A DNA stretch of 64,000 nucleotides, from assembly GCA_035635855.1 (NCBI GenBank), contig DASQAF010000034.1, positions 62,001 through 126,000 on the forward strand. The letters run 5' to 3'. This document shows, one piece after another, positions 8,871 to 17,674 of this stretch; position 1 is the first letter of the stretch; each line of letters starts with the position of its first letter. A program made the translations under genes and the position numbers. The notes under the pieces were generated by a model that was not told the DNA's origin, did not search any database, and saw only the letters and a program-made list of their open reading frames with translations. Source of the stretch: UBA11740 sp035635855. Its GTDB lineage: Bacteria; Acidobacteriota; Blastocatellia; Pyrinomonadales; Pyrinomonadaceae.

Positions 8871-11526
8871 CTCCTATCTCCTTGAAATTCGGCAGAGCAA
8901 AATAAAACGTGGCGCCCGTGTTCACCGTTCCTTCGGCCCAGACGCGTCCTCCGTGACGATTAATGATCCTCTGAACAGTCGCCAACCCAATGCCGGTGCC
9001 CTCGAACTCAGCGGCGGTATGGAGTCGTTGGAATGCGCCGAATAACTTATTGACGTAAGTCATATCGAATCCCGCGCCGTTGTCGCGGACGAAATAGAAG
9101 ATCTCGCCATTGCTTTGTTCACTGCCGAACGTGATTTCCGCCTTGTTCTGCTTCGAGGTAAATTTCCAGGCATTGCCCAGGAGGTTGGTGAGCACGATTC
9201 GCAACAGGCGCTTGTCGCCGCGGGTCGAAAGTCCTTCATCGAGATTGACGGTCGCTGTACGCTCTGGCTCTCGATTTTGTAGTTCGCGCGCCACCGTCTG
9301 GGCCACTTCGCTCAAGTTGACGACCTCTTGTCGCATCTCGCTGCGCGTCACGCGCGCGAGCTCCAAAACGTCGTCGATCAGTTGCGCCATCTCCTGGCTC
9401 GCGCTGCGCACCTCTTGCAAATAACCTTTGCCTGTCTCGTCCAGTTTGTCGTCGTAATCCTCCAGCAAGGCCTGACTAAAGCCGTTGATGTGGCGTAGAG
9501 GAGCACGGAGATCATGTGAAACGGAGTAGGAGAAGGCCTCGAGTTCTTTGTTTACGGCTTGAAGTTGGGCAGTGCGATCGGCGACTCGTTGCTCAAGTTC
9601 TTCGTTGAGCCGGCGAATCTCTCCTTCGGCCAGCTTGCGCTCGGTAATATCGCGGATGTTGCATTGGATCACGCGGCGGTTCCCCGCCAGATAGCTGTTG
9701 CTTACAAATTCCACCTGCCTTACGAGTCCCTCGCGACTCTTGAGCGGCAGGTTTTCGTAACGTATGTATCCCTGCTGCTGCAATTTATCGAACGCGATCT
9801 TTGAAGCGACGATATCTTTGAAAGCGCCTATCTCCCAGAGTTCCTTGCCCGCAAGTTCCTCTTTGGAAAAGCCAAGGATCTCGATGAGATAAGGGTTTAC
9901 ATCCACAATCTGCCCGCTCTCTTCGTCGAGAATAAGAATCCCGTCCTTCGCAGATTCAAAGAGCCGCCGGTAGCGAAGCTCGGAAGCCTGCCGATCTTCC
10001 TCAGCGCGCTTGCGATCGGTGATGTCGCTCATCGTGACAACTGCCCCCAACCTGCCGCTCGCTTCGCGCACGATCGAGCCCCCGTAGTTAAAAACACGAT
10101 TCCAGTCCGAATCCAGTCGCCGGATTCGCACTTCAAGGTTGCGCAAACGCTCGCCACGAATGATTCGCGGCAACGGCCACTGGTCAAGATCCAACACGGA
10201 GCCGTCCAGACGTGATAGCTCGAAGATGTTGGCGAACTCAGGCAGTTTGAGGAGGCATTCGTCTAAGCTGGCAAAGCCATGGATCTCCAGCGCAGCCTGG
10301 TTCCAACTCAATAATTGTCCATTCAGATCGGAAACGACCAACCCTTCGCTCAGGTTTTCTATTACCGTCTGGAGCCGCTGCTCACTCTCGCCCAGCGCCT
10401 GAATGTTCTCTTCAAGCTCGCTCTGGGAGGTGCGCACCTTGTCGGTCATCGAGTTGAAGCCGGCGGCGAGCAAGCCCAGTTCATCACGGCGTTGGATATC
10501 AACCGCTTGCGAATAATCGCCACCGGTGATTGCGGCCGCGGCTTTGGTAAGCGAATGAAGTGGTTGCGTGATGCCTCTACTAAGGACGAAGGCGCCCGCC
10601 ATGCCAATGATGAACACGACGAGATCAGCCAATAGAATGCGCCGCAGGAATCGGTGGGCCGGAGTCAGGAGCGGCTGTTCAGGAAACTCAATTGCCACGA
10701 ACCAGGGAGTTCCGTTGATTGGCCGGCCTAGAGCAAGAACTCTATTTCCGTCTCGCGAATATTGCATGACCTCGCCGCTTGACCCCAAGTCTGCCCGAGG
10801 CTTGGACGTGATTCGCTCCAGGTTGGTTAAGAGATCTCCGTGAATGTTGCCAAAGTACAGCGCGGCCCCGCTGCCGAGCAGATCCGTTAACTGTTTTGGC
10901 GGCGGACTGATTGCCATTCGCCGCCACCTGACGAGATAACCGATCGGCTTTCCCGAATCGTCGTTCACCGCGACTACCCCGGGAGCTGTGATGACATCTT
11001 TAACCACGCGCATCGGACCGGTCGTCTTGAAAGGACCGACATCAGCGGCCTTGAACTCGGCCTCCAGATCAAGCGACTCTGGCGAAGCGCCGTCAGGCAC
11101 GCTCAAAACGAGCGAGTGGTTTGCATTCCATAGTTCGATTTGCAAACTATTCTGATCTTGTAGCCCTTCGAGTTGCTGAAGAATTGCTGAGGCGCCGGAT
11201 CGCGTCGTCGGGGAAGGAGATTGAAGGAAGACCTTAACGGCGGGGTCGTTGGCGGCGGTGAGAGTCTTAGTAAGAAAGAGACTATTCGACTGCTGCAACA
11301 AGATCGCCAACTGCTTGGTGAGGTTTTGCAGCCGCTCGCGGCCGACGTCAAGCGCCGATTCCTTTACTCCGGTATACGATGTCCACGTCGAGGCCGCGAT
11401 AATGCCAAGCAGCAGGGCGCCGATCAGCAACGGCAAGCGATGCTTTATGGAAATAACCGGTATCGAAAAACGTCTTGGTCGCATCTGTTCCTTTGAAGCG
11501 AAATGGAGTTCCTTGGATGTGGACAT
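8863..11526 (-). CDS. Membrane-bound histidine kinase (periplasmic sensor-HAMP-PAS2-HisKA-HATPase)
   Basis: 887 residues. Transmembrane helix 1 lies at about 31-50 and helix 2 at about 295-315, enclosing a roughly 240-residue periplasmic sensor that resembles a Cache-type domain by layout only. HAMP follows at 316-370, then PAS domains at about 385-510 and 515-630. A coiled segment (ELEQRVADRTAQLQAV) leads into HisKA with H671 in SYSVSHDLRAPLRH, the class usual in phytochrome-like kinases, and then the HATPase (LLGNAWKF, DNGAGF, GTGIGLA). Its ATG shares a base with the stop of the TonB-type receptor gene (TAATG at 11528-11524). That points to a receptor and kinase made together and possibly sensing the receptor's substrate. 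Confidence 0.95.
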   Translation of the reverse strand: MSTSKELHFASKEQMRPRRFSIPVISIKHRLPLLIGALLLGIIAASTWTSYTGVKESALDVGRERLQNLTKQLAILLQQSNSLFLTKTLTAANDPAVKVFLQSPSPTTRSGASAILQQLEGLQDQNSLQIELWNANHSLVLSVPDGASPESLDLEAEFKAADVGPFKTTGPMRVVKDVITAPGVVAVNDDSGKPIGYLVRWRRMAISPPPKQLTDLLGSGAALYFGNIHGDLLTNLERITSKPRADLGSSGEVMQYSRDGNRVLALGRPINGTPWFVAIEFPEQPLLTPAHRFLRRILLADLVVFIIGMAGAFVLSRGITQPLHSLTKAAAAITGGDYSQAVDIQRRDELGLLAAGFNSMTDKVRTSQSELEENIQALGESEQRLQTVIENLSEGLVVSDLNGQLLSWNQAALEIHGFASLDECLLKLPEFANIFELSRLDGSVLDLDQWPLPRIIRGERLRNLEVRIRRLDSDWNRVFNYGGSIVREASGRLGAVVTMSDITDRKRAEEDRQASELRYRRLFESAKDGILILDEESGQIVDVNPYLIEILGFSKEELAGKELWEIGAFKDIVASKIAFDKLQQQGYIRYENLPLKSREGLVRQVEFVSNSYLAGNRRVIQCNIRDITERKLAEGEIRRLNEELEQRVADRTAQLQAVNKELEAFSYSVSHDLRAPLRHINGFSQALLEDYDDKLDETGKGYLQEVRSASQEMAQLIDDVLELARVTRSEMRQEVVNLSEVAQTVARELQNREPERTATVNLDEGLSTRGDKRLLRIVLTNLLGNAWKFTSKQNKAEITFGSEQSNGEIFYFVRDNGAGFDMTYVNKLFGAFQRLHTAAEFEGTGIGLATVQRIINRHGGRVWAEGTVNTGATFYFALPNFKEIGDA

Positions 11527-14500
11527 TAGAAATCGATTCGTATTCCCACCTGTCCTTCGCGTCCCGGCAGACTTTGGAGCGGCTTGCCAACTGGGATAGA
11601 CAGGTTTTGAAATTGCTGCACCGCAGCCGGGTTTGCTCGATTGAGCACATTGAAAAATTCGATCAGGACTTCTGCCCGCACGCGATCGGTAATGGAAAAG
11701 CGCCTGGAGAAACGCATGTCGAGATTGATATAGGGCGAAGCCTGAAAATGATTACGTCCGGTAACAAAGTCCACGCCGTTCAGCAACCCATCTCCATCAA
11801 CGTCGACCGGTGTCAAAGCAGCGGTTGAAAAGTGAAAACCGCTCTGCGCCCGAAAGATTCCACTCACTTGCAATTGCCAGGGGAGACTCACTGCTCCGTG
11901 GATGAGCAGAGTGTGATTGAAAGCCAGGTCAGATGGGCCACGATCAAGATCTGGACCATCGTAGAATTTCCCAGCCTGCGGAACGGGGTTTCCGTTGCTC
12001 GCGATGAACGATCCATTTGCGTTTGTTCTTCCGCTCACCGGATCAGTGACGACTGGTGGCGTGCCCACGAAGCTATCGGTAGCTCCATATGAGCCGAGGG
12101 ATCCGGCGCCACGGCCGGTTTGCACGTTACTGACAAAGCTCGAATTCAAAGCGTTATCGACCGAGTTGGCCCAGGTGTAAGAGGTCTCGAGAGTAAATCG
12201 CCTGCTTAGCCGCTTGCGCATGCCGACGGTGATACCGTCATACCTGCCCTGATACCAGGGGCCATAACTTAGGATAGGTCTGCTTCCCATGCCGGGTTGT
12301 AGTTGGCCGCTATGGCCCGGCAGGCGCGCTTCAAATGCCAGGTTCGAGGTCCTGACGCCGAGCATGTCGCGGATGTCGCGATGGTAATAGTCCACCTGAA
12401 TTACGAGGTCGCGCGTCATCTCTCTTTGCACGCCCAGATGAAAGTTGCGAGTGTGCGGCGTACTCAGCCCGGGGTCGACGGTAATCGGAAGCAAGAAGAT
12501 CTGGGGGACCGGAAAATTCATGGTGAGATGGCCGAAGCCGCCCCAAAAGAAGAACCCAGACTGACGGCCAACTGATGCGCTGGCGGCATCAGCGAACTGC
12601 TGCGCATTCAATCCCGTCAAGGCTTGCACGTTATCCAGAGTCACAACGCTGTTCGATGGAATTGGGGCATGGCCTGGAGCGACCACCCCGTTCAGATGAT
12701 CGATTCCAAAAAGAGGCAGACCAGCAACGGAACAGATAGCTCCCGACGCTTGGATCTGTGCGTCGGTTAAGTTGCTTGAAGGACACAATCCAAAAAGGCG
12801 CGCGAGCGTACTGGGATTGCCATAGAACAGACGTGGGTACGAGATGGTCTGGTTCCGGAAGAGATTTGCGCCGCCCAGGCCGGGTATGTCGCGAGCCAGT
12901 CCCAGCCGGAATCTGTCGTAGAACATTCCCCAACTGGCAGTGATCACTGTCTTAGGGGTTGGTGACCAAGCCAAACCAAGCCGCGGAGAAAAGTTGCCGC
13001 CATTTGGAAAGCGGGAGTCGTAATCCCATCGCAGCCCAAGATTCAGGGTTAGGCCTCGCGCAATCTTCCAATCATCCTGTGCAAAGACCCCGTTATAGAA
13101 ATTGCGAAGTCGAATAAGGTTATCCGCCGGGGTTGGGCCACCTACTCTTGACAGAACGTAGACGCCTGAGTTGACTGATCCGAATTGGGTAAAGTCCGAC
13201 ACTGTAGCGAACAGTTGATTCAACTGGTTCTTGGCTTCGACACCGTCCACGCGAGTGTGCTGAAAGTCCCATCCAAACCTGATGTCGTGTGCTCCTAGAA
13301 GTTTTTCGAGGGCAGCGCCGGTGGAGACATATTTCTGCTTGATAAGTAACGGACTGAAGCCTGCTCCGAAGCGTACCTGCCCAAGATCGCCCGTCAAGCG
13401 GTTAGTGGTCAGACTGCTGAACAAATTGAACAATGTGGTGGCATCGGACTCGGCGTTGGTGGGTCGCTGAAGGGCCGGCTCGCCACGAAACTGAACGTAT
13501 GCATGAAAGACAAAAGGATTGTGCTTACCAAGGGTCGCGGTATCCTGGGCACCCAACATAAGTTGCCGCGAGTCAGAATCGGTTCTCGTCGAGGGCAGAC
13601 TAGTCGCCTGTGAAAGCGGCAGGAAGCCCCTCACGTGACTGTTGCTCAGGCTCATCTGCTCGGTAAGGCGATGTTGGCCGAGGTGTTCATCGAGCTTGAA
13701 AAAACTTCGGGTCTGAAAGAGCTGGCTATGCTTGTCGAACGCCGCTTCCCTTGCCTGCAGGAAATCCGGCGTGCCTGGAGGGAAACTGAAGTTGAGTTGG
13801 CGAGTCTCTCTGATGCGCTCCACCGATCCGAAAAAGAAGACACGGTCTTTGAGAAGTGGTCCGGCCAGGTTCGCGCTCGGATCCCATCGCCGTAAGAAGG
13901 GAGCAGTCTTTCCCGGAACATCAGAGGAATCGAGCGCACTATTTCGATGGAATAACGAGAATCGTCCGTGCCAGCGATCTGTCCCGCTCCTGGTGACGAC
14001 GTTGACTACCCCGCCGGATCCATGTCCGAACTCTGCTTTGTAACCCGCGGTCAGCACCTGGAACTCCAGGATCGAATCCTGATCAAATGGGGCCGCGGGT
14101 CCGCCATCGACTGCGTTGCTGTTTGGCATGCCGTCAATGAGGAAAATGGCGTTTCCCCCTCGCTCCCCCAGAATGGGCACCGCGCTGTCGGACCTTTCGT
14201 CGACACGCCGATTGATCGCAACGCCGGAGACCAATTGCAGCAGGTCGAGGTAGTTACGCCCATTGATCGGCATCTGCTCGATCTGTTGTGGCAGGATCGT
14301 AGCGCCGGAAGAGGAACTCGTAGTTTCCAGCAGCGGCCCATTCGCTGAAACGGTGACCTCGGCTTGCAGATCATTGACACCGAGCACGATATCGAACGTC
14401 AGAACCTGGTTCACAGTCACTCCCAGTCCCTGATAAACCTGGACCGCAAACCCGGGCTTGCTCGCACGCAATTGGTAGACGCCGGGTTGCACGCCCGGAA

Positions 14501-14771
14501 GGCGGTACGAGCCGGTCATGTTGCTCGGGGTTTTGATTTCGCGAGCGAGCAAAGGCCCGCTCAGCGTAATCTCAGCACCAACAATCACCCCGCCCCGTGT
14601 GTCAAGCACGGACCCTTCGACGACGGACGTCGTCTGCGCAGCGAGGCTCATCGGCCAGGCAACGAAGATCAAGCCGAGCAATAACACGAGCGGCCATGAG
14701 ATATTGGTGATGAAATCCAGTGAGTCCTGGGTACTCGCGAGAATCGATCTATCGAATAGCTTTCCGGACAT
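11526..14771 (-). CDS. TonB-dependent receptor, Oar-like with carboxypeptidase-regulatory-like N-terminal domain
   Basis: 1081 residues, outer membrane. After a long N-terminus, a hydrophobic stretch (about 26-44) ends in SLAAQ, a plausible signal-peptidase site. Residues about 50-130 are a CarboxypepD_reg-like beta-sandwich (VVEGSVLDTRGGVIVGAEI). A plug domain follows at about 140-250 (PQQIEQMPINGRNYLDLLQL, GGNAIFLIDG), then a barrel with repeated aromatic strands ending in the terminal Phe of VGIRIDF. Such receptors are expanded in Acidobacteria and import large substrates or act in adhesion; the substrate here is unknown. The ATG at 14771 has an AGGGAG ribosome site. It is the first gene of the signalling operon. 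Confidence 0.93.
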   Translation of the reverse strand: MSGKLFDRSILASTQDSLDFITNISWPLVLLLGLIFVAWPMSLAAQTTSVVEGSVLDTRGGVIVGAEITLSGPLLAREIKTPSNMTGSYRLPGVQPGVYQLRASKPGFAVQVYQGLGVTVNQVLTFDIVLGVNDLQAEVTVSANGPLLETTSSSSGATILPQQIEQMPINGRNYLDLLQLVSGVAINRRVDERSDSAVPILGERGGNAIFLIDGMPNSNAVDGGPAAPFDQDSILEFQVLTAGYKAEFGHGSGGVVNVVTRSGTDRWHGRFSLFHRNSALDSSDVPGKTAPFLRRWDPSANLAGPLLKDRVFFFGSVERIRETRQLNFSFPPGTPDFLQAREAAFDKHSQLFQTRSFFKLDEHLGQHRLTEQMSLSNSHVRGFLPLSQATSLPSTRTDSDSRQLMLGAQDTATLGKHNPFVFHAYVQFRGEPALQRPTNAESDATTLFNLFSSLTTNRLTGDLGQVRFGAGFSPLLIKQKYVSTGAALEKLLGAHDIRFGWDFQHTRVDGVEAKNQLNQLFATVSDFTQFGSVNSGVYVLSRVGGPTPADNLIRLRNFYNGVFAQDDWKIARGLTLNLGLRWDYDSRFPNGGNFSPRLGLAWSPTPKTVITASWGMFYDRFRLGLARDIPGLGGANLFRNQTISYPRLFYGNPSTLARLFGLCPSSNLTDAQIQASGAICSVAGLPLFGIDHLNGVVAPGHAPIPSNSVVTLDNVQALTGLNAQQFADAASASVGRQSGFFFWGGFGHLTMNFPVPQIFLLPITVDPGLSTPHTRNFHLGVQREMTRDLVIQVDYYHRDIRDMLGVRTSNLAFEARLPGHSGQLQPGMGSRPILSYGPWYQGRYDGITVGMRKRLSRRFTLETSYTWANSVDNALNSSFVSNVQTGRGAGSLGSYGATDSFVGTPPVVTDPVSGRTNANGSFIASNGNPVPQAGKFYDGPDLDRGPSDLAFNHTLLIHGAVSLPWQLQVSGIFRAQSGFHFSTAALTPVDVDGDGLLNGVDFVTGRNHFQASPYINLDMRFSRRFSITDRVRAEVLIEFFNVLNRANPAAVQQFQNLSIPVGKPLQSLPGREGQVGIRIDF

Positions 14772-15321
14772 TTCTTTGCTCCCTCAGAGACACGTGCCCG
14801 GCTGTCGGGCAGATTGGACTGGTTAGGGAAAAGTGGTCGGGCGTTTTGCCACAGGTTTCTCAGCGACGACAGCCCGAAATTTCCATTCGCTAACTTCTGC
14901 GGACGCGAACGGCTTCCCAAAGATTGAGACTTCCGGGGCAGAAAGAATAAAGCGCGGCGGATCGCCCAGATTCTCGGCGGACAGCCAGGGCAAAGATCAT
15001 GCCCGATGTTCGGGGCGCCGGCAGGATGGCTGTCCTTGCTGCTCAAATCGACTGGGGTTTTCGCTTCACCCCCTCTCTCATGGCACGCCTTCGACATAGA
15101 CATCCAACCTTTTCGCCGGCGTCGAAAGAGCGTCTTCGGATAAACTCGATCAGCATCTTCGTAAATCCAAGAGTTTGTAGAAGTCCTTTGCCCTAATATT
15201 CCAGAACTGAGAAGAAGGACGCCGTGCTCGCCCCCGATACGGCGTCCTTCTTCGTCCGCGACCAAACCCAAAAGTCCGATCGCCGGATTCCCTGGTTCAT
15301 CCTCAACGTATTCCGCGTGAT
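14772..15321. other. Gene-poor leader region upstream of the TonB-receptor operon
   Basis: About 550 bases without a convincing gene. It should contain the minus-strand promoter and leader of the receptor operon. A weak hairpin (GCCCG/CGGGC) lies just upstream of the receptor's ribosome site. The palindromic repeat at 15211-15253 occupies the far end. I saw no recognisable riboswitch core. Open frames here are arginine- and serine-rich and look non-coding. Confidence 0.5.
15211..15253. repeat. Palindromic repeat copy A (perfect 15-bp stem, 13-base loop)
   Basis: GAAGAAGGACGCCGT at 15211-15225 is perfectly complementary to 15239-15253, around the loop GCTCGCCCCCGAT. It lies downstream of the small minus-strand gene that ends at 15322, so it may serve as a minus-strand terminator (TTCTTC-rich exit). 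A second copy occurs at 15537-15579. Confidence 0.85.
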
Positions 15322-15516
15322 TTACGTTTCCTTCTCATTCGATCGGTGCGAATTCTCGTGCAGTTTCTTTTCCGCCACCCTCACGGCCCATTGCGTGGCC
15401 TGCTCGAGTTCATGTTCCAGGCGACCTGGGTTTCGCTTCAATTCCAGGTCGCGTCGCTTGCGATGGTCTGAACCGGCCGCCCAGTCTTTGGGCCGGCGCC
15501 GAAATAGTCTCCACAT
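15322..15516 (-). CDS. Small basic hypothetical protein (64 aa)
   Basis: Opens with MWRLFRRRPKDW and continues as a charged, probably helical chain (RLEHELEQATQWAVRVAEKKL). A GGAAAG ribosome site stands at suitable spacing before the ATG at 15516. There is no signal peptide, membrane helix or recognised domain. It sits between two copies of a palindromic repeat and downstream of the AAA+/receiver gene on the same strand. Coding status rests on the ribosome site, the placement and the helical character only. It could be a spurious frame. Confidence 0.5.
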   Translation of the reverse strand: MWRLFRRRPKDWAAGSDHRKRRDLELKRNPGRLEHELEQATQWAVRVAEKKLHENSHRSNEKET

Positions 15517-15536
15517 GGCTTTCCATTTCTAAAGTT

Positions 15537-15579
15537 GAAGAAGGACGTCGCGCTCGCCCCCGATACGGCGTCCTTCTTC
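15537..15579. repeat. Palindromic repeat copy B
   Basis: Same element as at 15211-15253: identical 13-base loop and right arm, with two changes in the left arm (GACGTCGC instead of GACGCCGT) that weaken the stem. It stands 37 bases beyond the stop of the AAA+/receiver gene, with a TTCTTCAACTTT exit on the minus strand, so a terminator role is plausible. Confidence 0.8.
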
Positions 15580-15616
15580 GTCGCGGCTATGCCCCCCACG
15601 TGGGCTGGCCACGTTC

Positions 15617-17104
15617 TTAAATGGGATCGGCTCGATTCGCCGATTCTGGGAAACCAACCGACCCCACCGCGGCGGTGAACGATCGCCGCGCCGGTCTCTG
15701 AATCGAGTTCAAGACCTCCATCGCCAGAAACGGTTTGAATAAAATTGGAATCTCGCGCTCGCGACATACGCTCAGTTCGTCGTTAGACAGCCCCCCTCCG
15801 GTCATCAAAACGATTTGAGTCGCCGGCGCTCGCGTCTGAAATTCCAGTCCCAGCTTCAGGCCATCGTCTTCACCCAACATGTAATCAAGAAGTACCGCGC
15901 CCGGCTGCAATTCATAGAACACACGCCGGGCCATATGGGCGTTCTCTGCCGTTAACATTTCCCATCCAGCCTCTTTCAACTCAGTCGCCAGAAACGTCAA
16001 CAGGTCATGATTGTCGTCGACAATCATGATGGCAGGCCGCTTCACAGGCGTCGGCGTGCTGCTGCCAACTTGTTGAATCGTTAAATTCTCAGCGCTCGTG
16101 GCGACCGAGACCTGCACCAGAGCTCCGGGCTGGATTTCCCCGCGCGTCACCATTGTTGCCAGCGGCTGTGTCAGTTTCCGGTGCAGCGTCCGTTTCAATT
16201 CGCGGGCGCCGTATTCCTGGCTCATACCGCGCTCAAGCAGGAACTGGCGAGCTGTGGGCAAGACTTCGATGTTGAAGCAGCGATCACCCAGGCGTGAATT
16301 CACATGCTGCTGCAAGGCGCGAATGTCGTTACTTAGAATGGTCTCGACAGAGGCGGCGGCCAGCGGCTGATAAGTCACCACCGCATCAATGCGATTAACA
16401 AACTCCGGCGAGAACCTCTTGCGCACCGCGCCCAGGGCGATGCTCTCGAGTTTAGTGGTGAGGTCGGCGCGTGGCCGGGGCGAGGACGATTGAAATCCGA
16501 TGTCGGGATTAATCTGCTTCAGCATCTCGCGCGCGCCGAGATTGCTGGTAAAAAAGATCAGGCTCTTTTCAAAATCGACTATCGTGTTGTCGCCCAGCCG
16601 CAGGATGCCTTTGTCCAGAATTCCCAGCAGCAGCATGGTCATCGAATGCGCCGCTTTTTCGATTTCATCAAACAAGACCAGGGCCAGATCGGATTGCTCG
16701 CTGGTCGCTTGAGTCAGGCGCTCCTGCGTCAGGATGGGGATGGTTTCGCGATGACCGAGATAGCCGGGAGGCGCGCCAATCAACTTGGCCATCTCGTGTT
16801 CCATCTGAAACTCGCCACAATCAATTTTGACCATTTTCTTTTCGCTGCCATGCAGCAGCTCGGCCATCGCTTCGATCGTTTTCGTTTTGCCGGTGCCGGT
16901 CGGACCAAGCAACAGGAACACACCTGCGGGCCGGCCTTCAGGAGCCAGACCCGATTGGTACATGTAGACGTAAGGGACGATAGCGCTGGTCGCTGAGGAC
17001 TGGCCCACCACTTTGCGCGACAGGATGCTTATCAAATCACCTGGAGTTTCAGGGCTTGGTAAGTTACCGGGGACCGGCAGTTCGGGGTCGAAGTTCTCAG
17101 TCAT
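15617..17104 (-). CDS. ClpB-D2-like AAA+ ATPase fused to a C-terminal receiver domain
   Basis: Starting at the ATG at 17104 (GAGGAA site six bases upstream) gives 495 residues. Residues 30-345 are one Clp/HSP100 D2-type module: Walker A GPTGTGKT (67-74), pore loop GYLGH (114-118), Walker B LVLFDE (142-147), sensor 1 TSN (186-188), RFSPEFVNRID with the arginine finger, then a C-terminal small domain with GARELKR (sensor 2, 299-305). Residues 357-480 are a receiver: IMIVDDN, D407 in VLLDYML, MTGGG and FKPF. The ClpB N-domain, D1 ring and ClpX zinc finger are absent. It is probably an unfoldase or remodeller gated by phosphorylation; the substrate is unknown. An ATG at 17152 is a less likely start. 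Confidence 0.92.
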   Translation of the reverse strand: MTENFDPELPVPGNLPSPETPGDLISILSRKVVGQSSATSAIVPYVYMYQSGLAPEGRPAGVFLLLGPTGTGKTKTIEAMAELLHGSEKKMVKIDCGEFQMEHEMAKLIGAPPGYLGHRETIPILTQERLTQATSEQSDLALVLFDEIEKAAHSMTMLLLGILDKGILRLGDNTIVDFEKSLIFFTSNLGAREMLKQINPDIGFQSSSPRPRADLTTKLESIALGAVRKRFSPEFVNRIDAVVTYQPLAAASVETILSNDIRALQQHVNSRLGDRCFNIEVLPTARQFLLERGMSQEYGARELKRTLHRKLTQPLATMVTRGEIQPGALVQVSVATSAENLTIQQVGSSTPTPVKRPAIMIVDDNHDLLTFLATELKEAGWEMLTAENAHMARRVFYELQPGAVLLDYMLGEDDGLKLGLEFQTRAPATQIVLMTGGGLSNDELSVCREREIPILFKPFLAMEVLNSIQRPARRSFTAAVGSVGFPESANRADPI

Positions 17105-17640
17105 AAGCCATTCCTCAGGAAAGAAAGCTCTCGCCCCTGAGAAGTGCCTCAACGAACGTGCACATCAACCTTCAATTTGCCCTTTGGTTTCAGCGATGCT
17201 CTGAAAAGTGATGAGGCGGCCCGGGGAAACCTTCATTCATCGTTCAAGGCTCGTGGCTCCAACTGATTGGGGCCGTATGAAACTGTCAAAACAAATCGCT
17301 GGGGGGCGAAAGTTCTGTCAATTGCCTTCGTGGGAAAATCCGCACAACTCCCAATATTAAATCTCAAAAATCACGAGGGTGCGGAAGGGGTGACGCCCGG
17401 GGCGCGGCTAATCCGACGCGCTAGCTAGGAGTGATCCGATCCGTGCGGCGTAGAATATTGGTTACTAATGACCGCCGCAATCGGGGGAAACCTGAGCTTG
17501 CAATTAGGGGTAAACCCTATGGTCAAAATACCTCATAGCAAGCAAGAAAAGCGGACCGTGAGAGGATTTCCGCGAATTTACAGCGCAGTAACGCCCGCTA
17601 GCTTTCAGTATGCGGCGACACTCCCCGCGGCGAAGATCAC
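17105..17640. other. Intergenic region with GGGG-type palindromes
   Basis: More than 500 bases with no gene, probably carrying the promoter of the AAA+/receiver gene. It contains AAGGGGTGACGCCC near 17386, TCGGGGGAAACCTGA at 17481-17495 and TTAGGGGTAAACCCTA at 17504-17519. The last two are spaced 23 bases apart, roughly two helical turns. Confidence 0.6.
17481..17520. promoter_or_regulatory. Tandem palindromic motif, candidate operator
   Basis: The second site has perfect 5-base arms (TAGGG at 17505-17509, CCCTA at 17515-17519) around GTAAA. The first is a degenerate version. A 23-base spacing places both on one face of the helix. The binding protein is not known; a NarL-type regulator is encoded nearby. 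Confidence 0.4.
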
Positions 17641-17668
17641 TTGACGAGTCAGCGGATTCGGTTAAGAA
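17641..17668 (+). promoter_or_regulatory. Sigma-70-like promoter of the candidate small RNA
   Basis: TTGACG at 17641-17646 and TAAGAA at 17663-17668 are separated by 16 bases. Transcription would start near 17675, just ahead of the hairpins that end at the poly-T tract at 17765. Confidence 0.4.
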
Positions 17669-17674
17669 TCTCTG

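Noticed and set aside
14772..15000. Possible riboswitch in the TonB-receptor leader
   Set aside because: I looked for cobalamin, TPP and c-di-GMP core motifs and found no convincing match.
14669..15271. 200-residue minus-strand frame overlapping the receptor start
   Set aside because: Arg/Ser-rich composition, long overlap with the receptor's signal region in another frame, no domain and no ribosome site.
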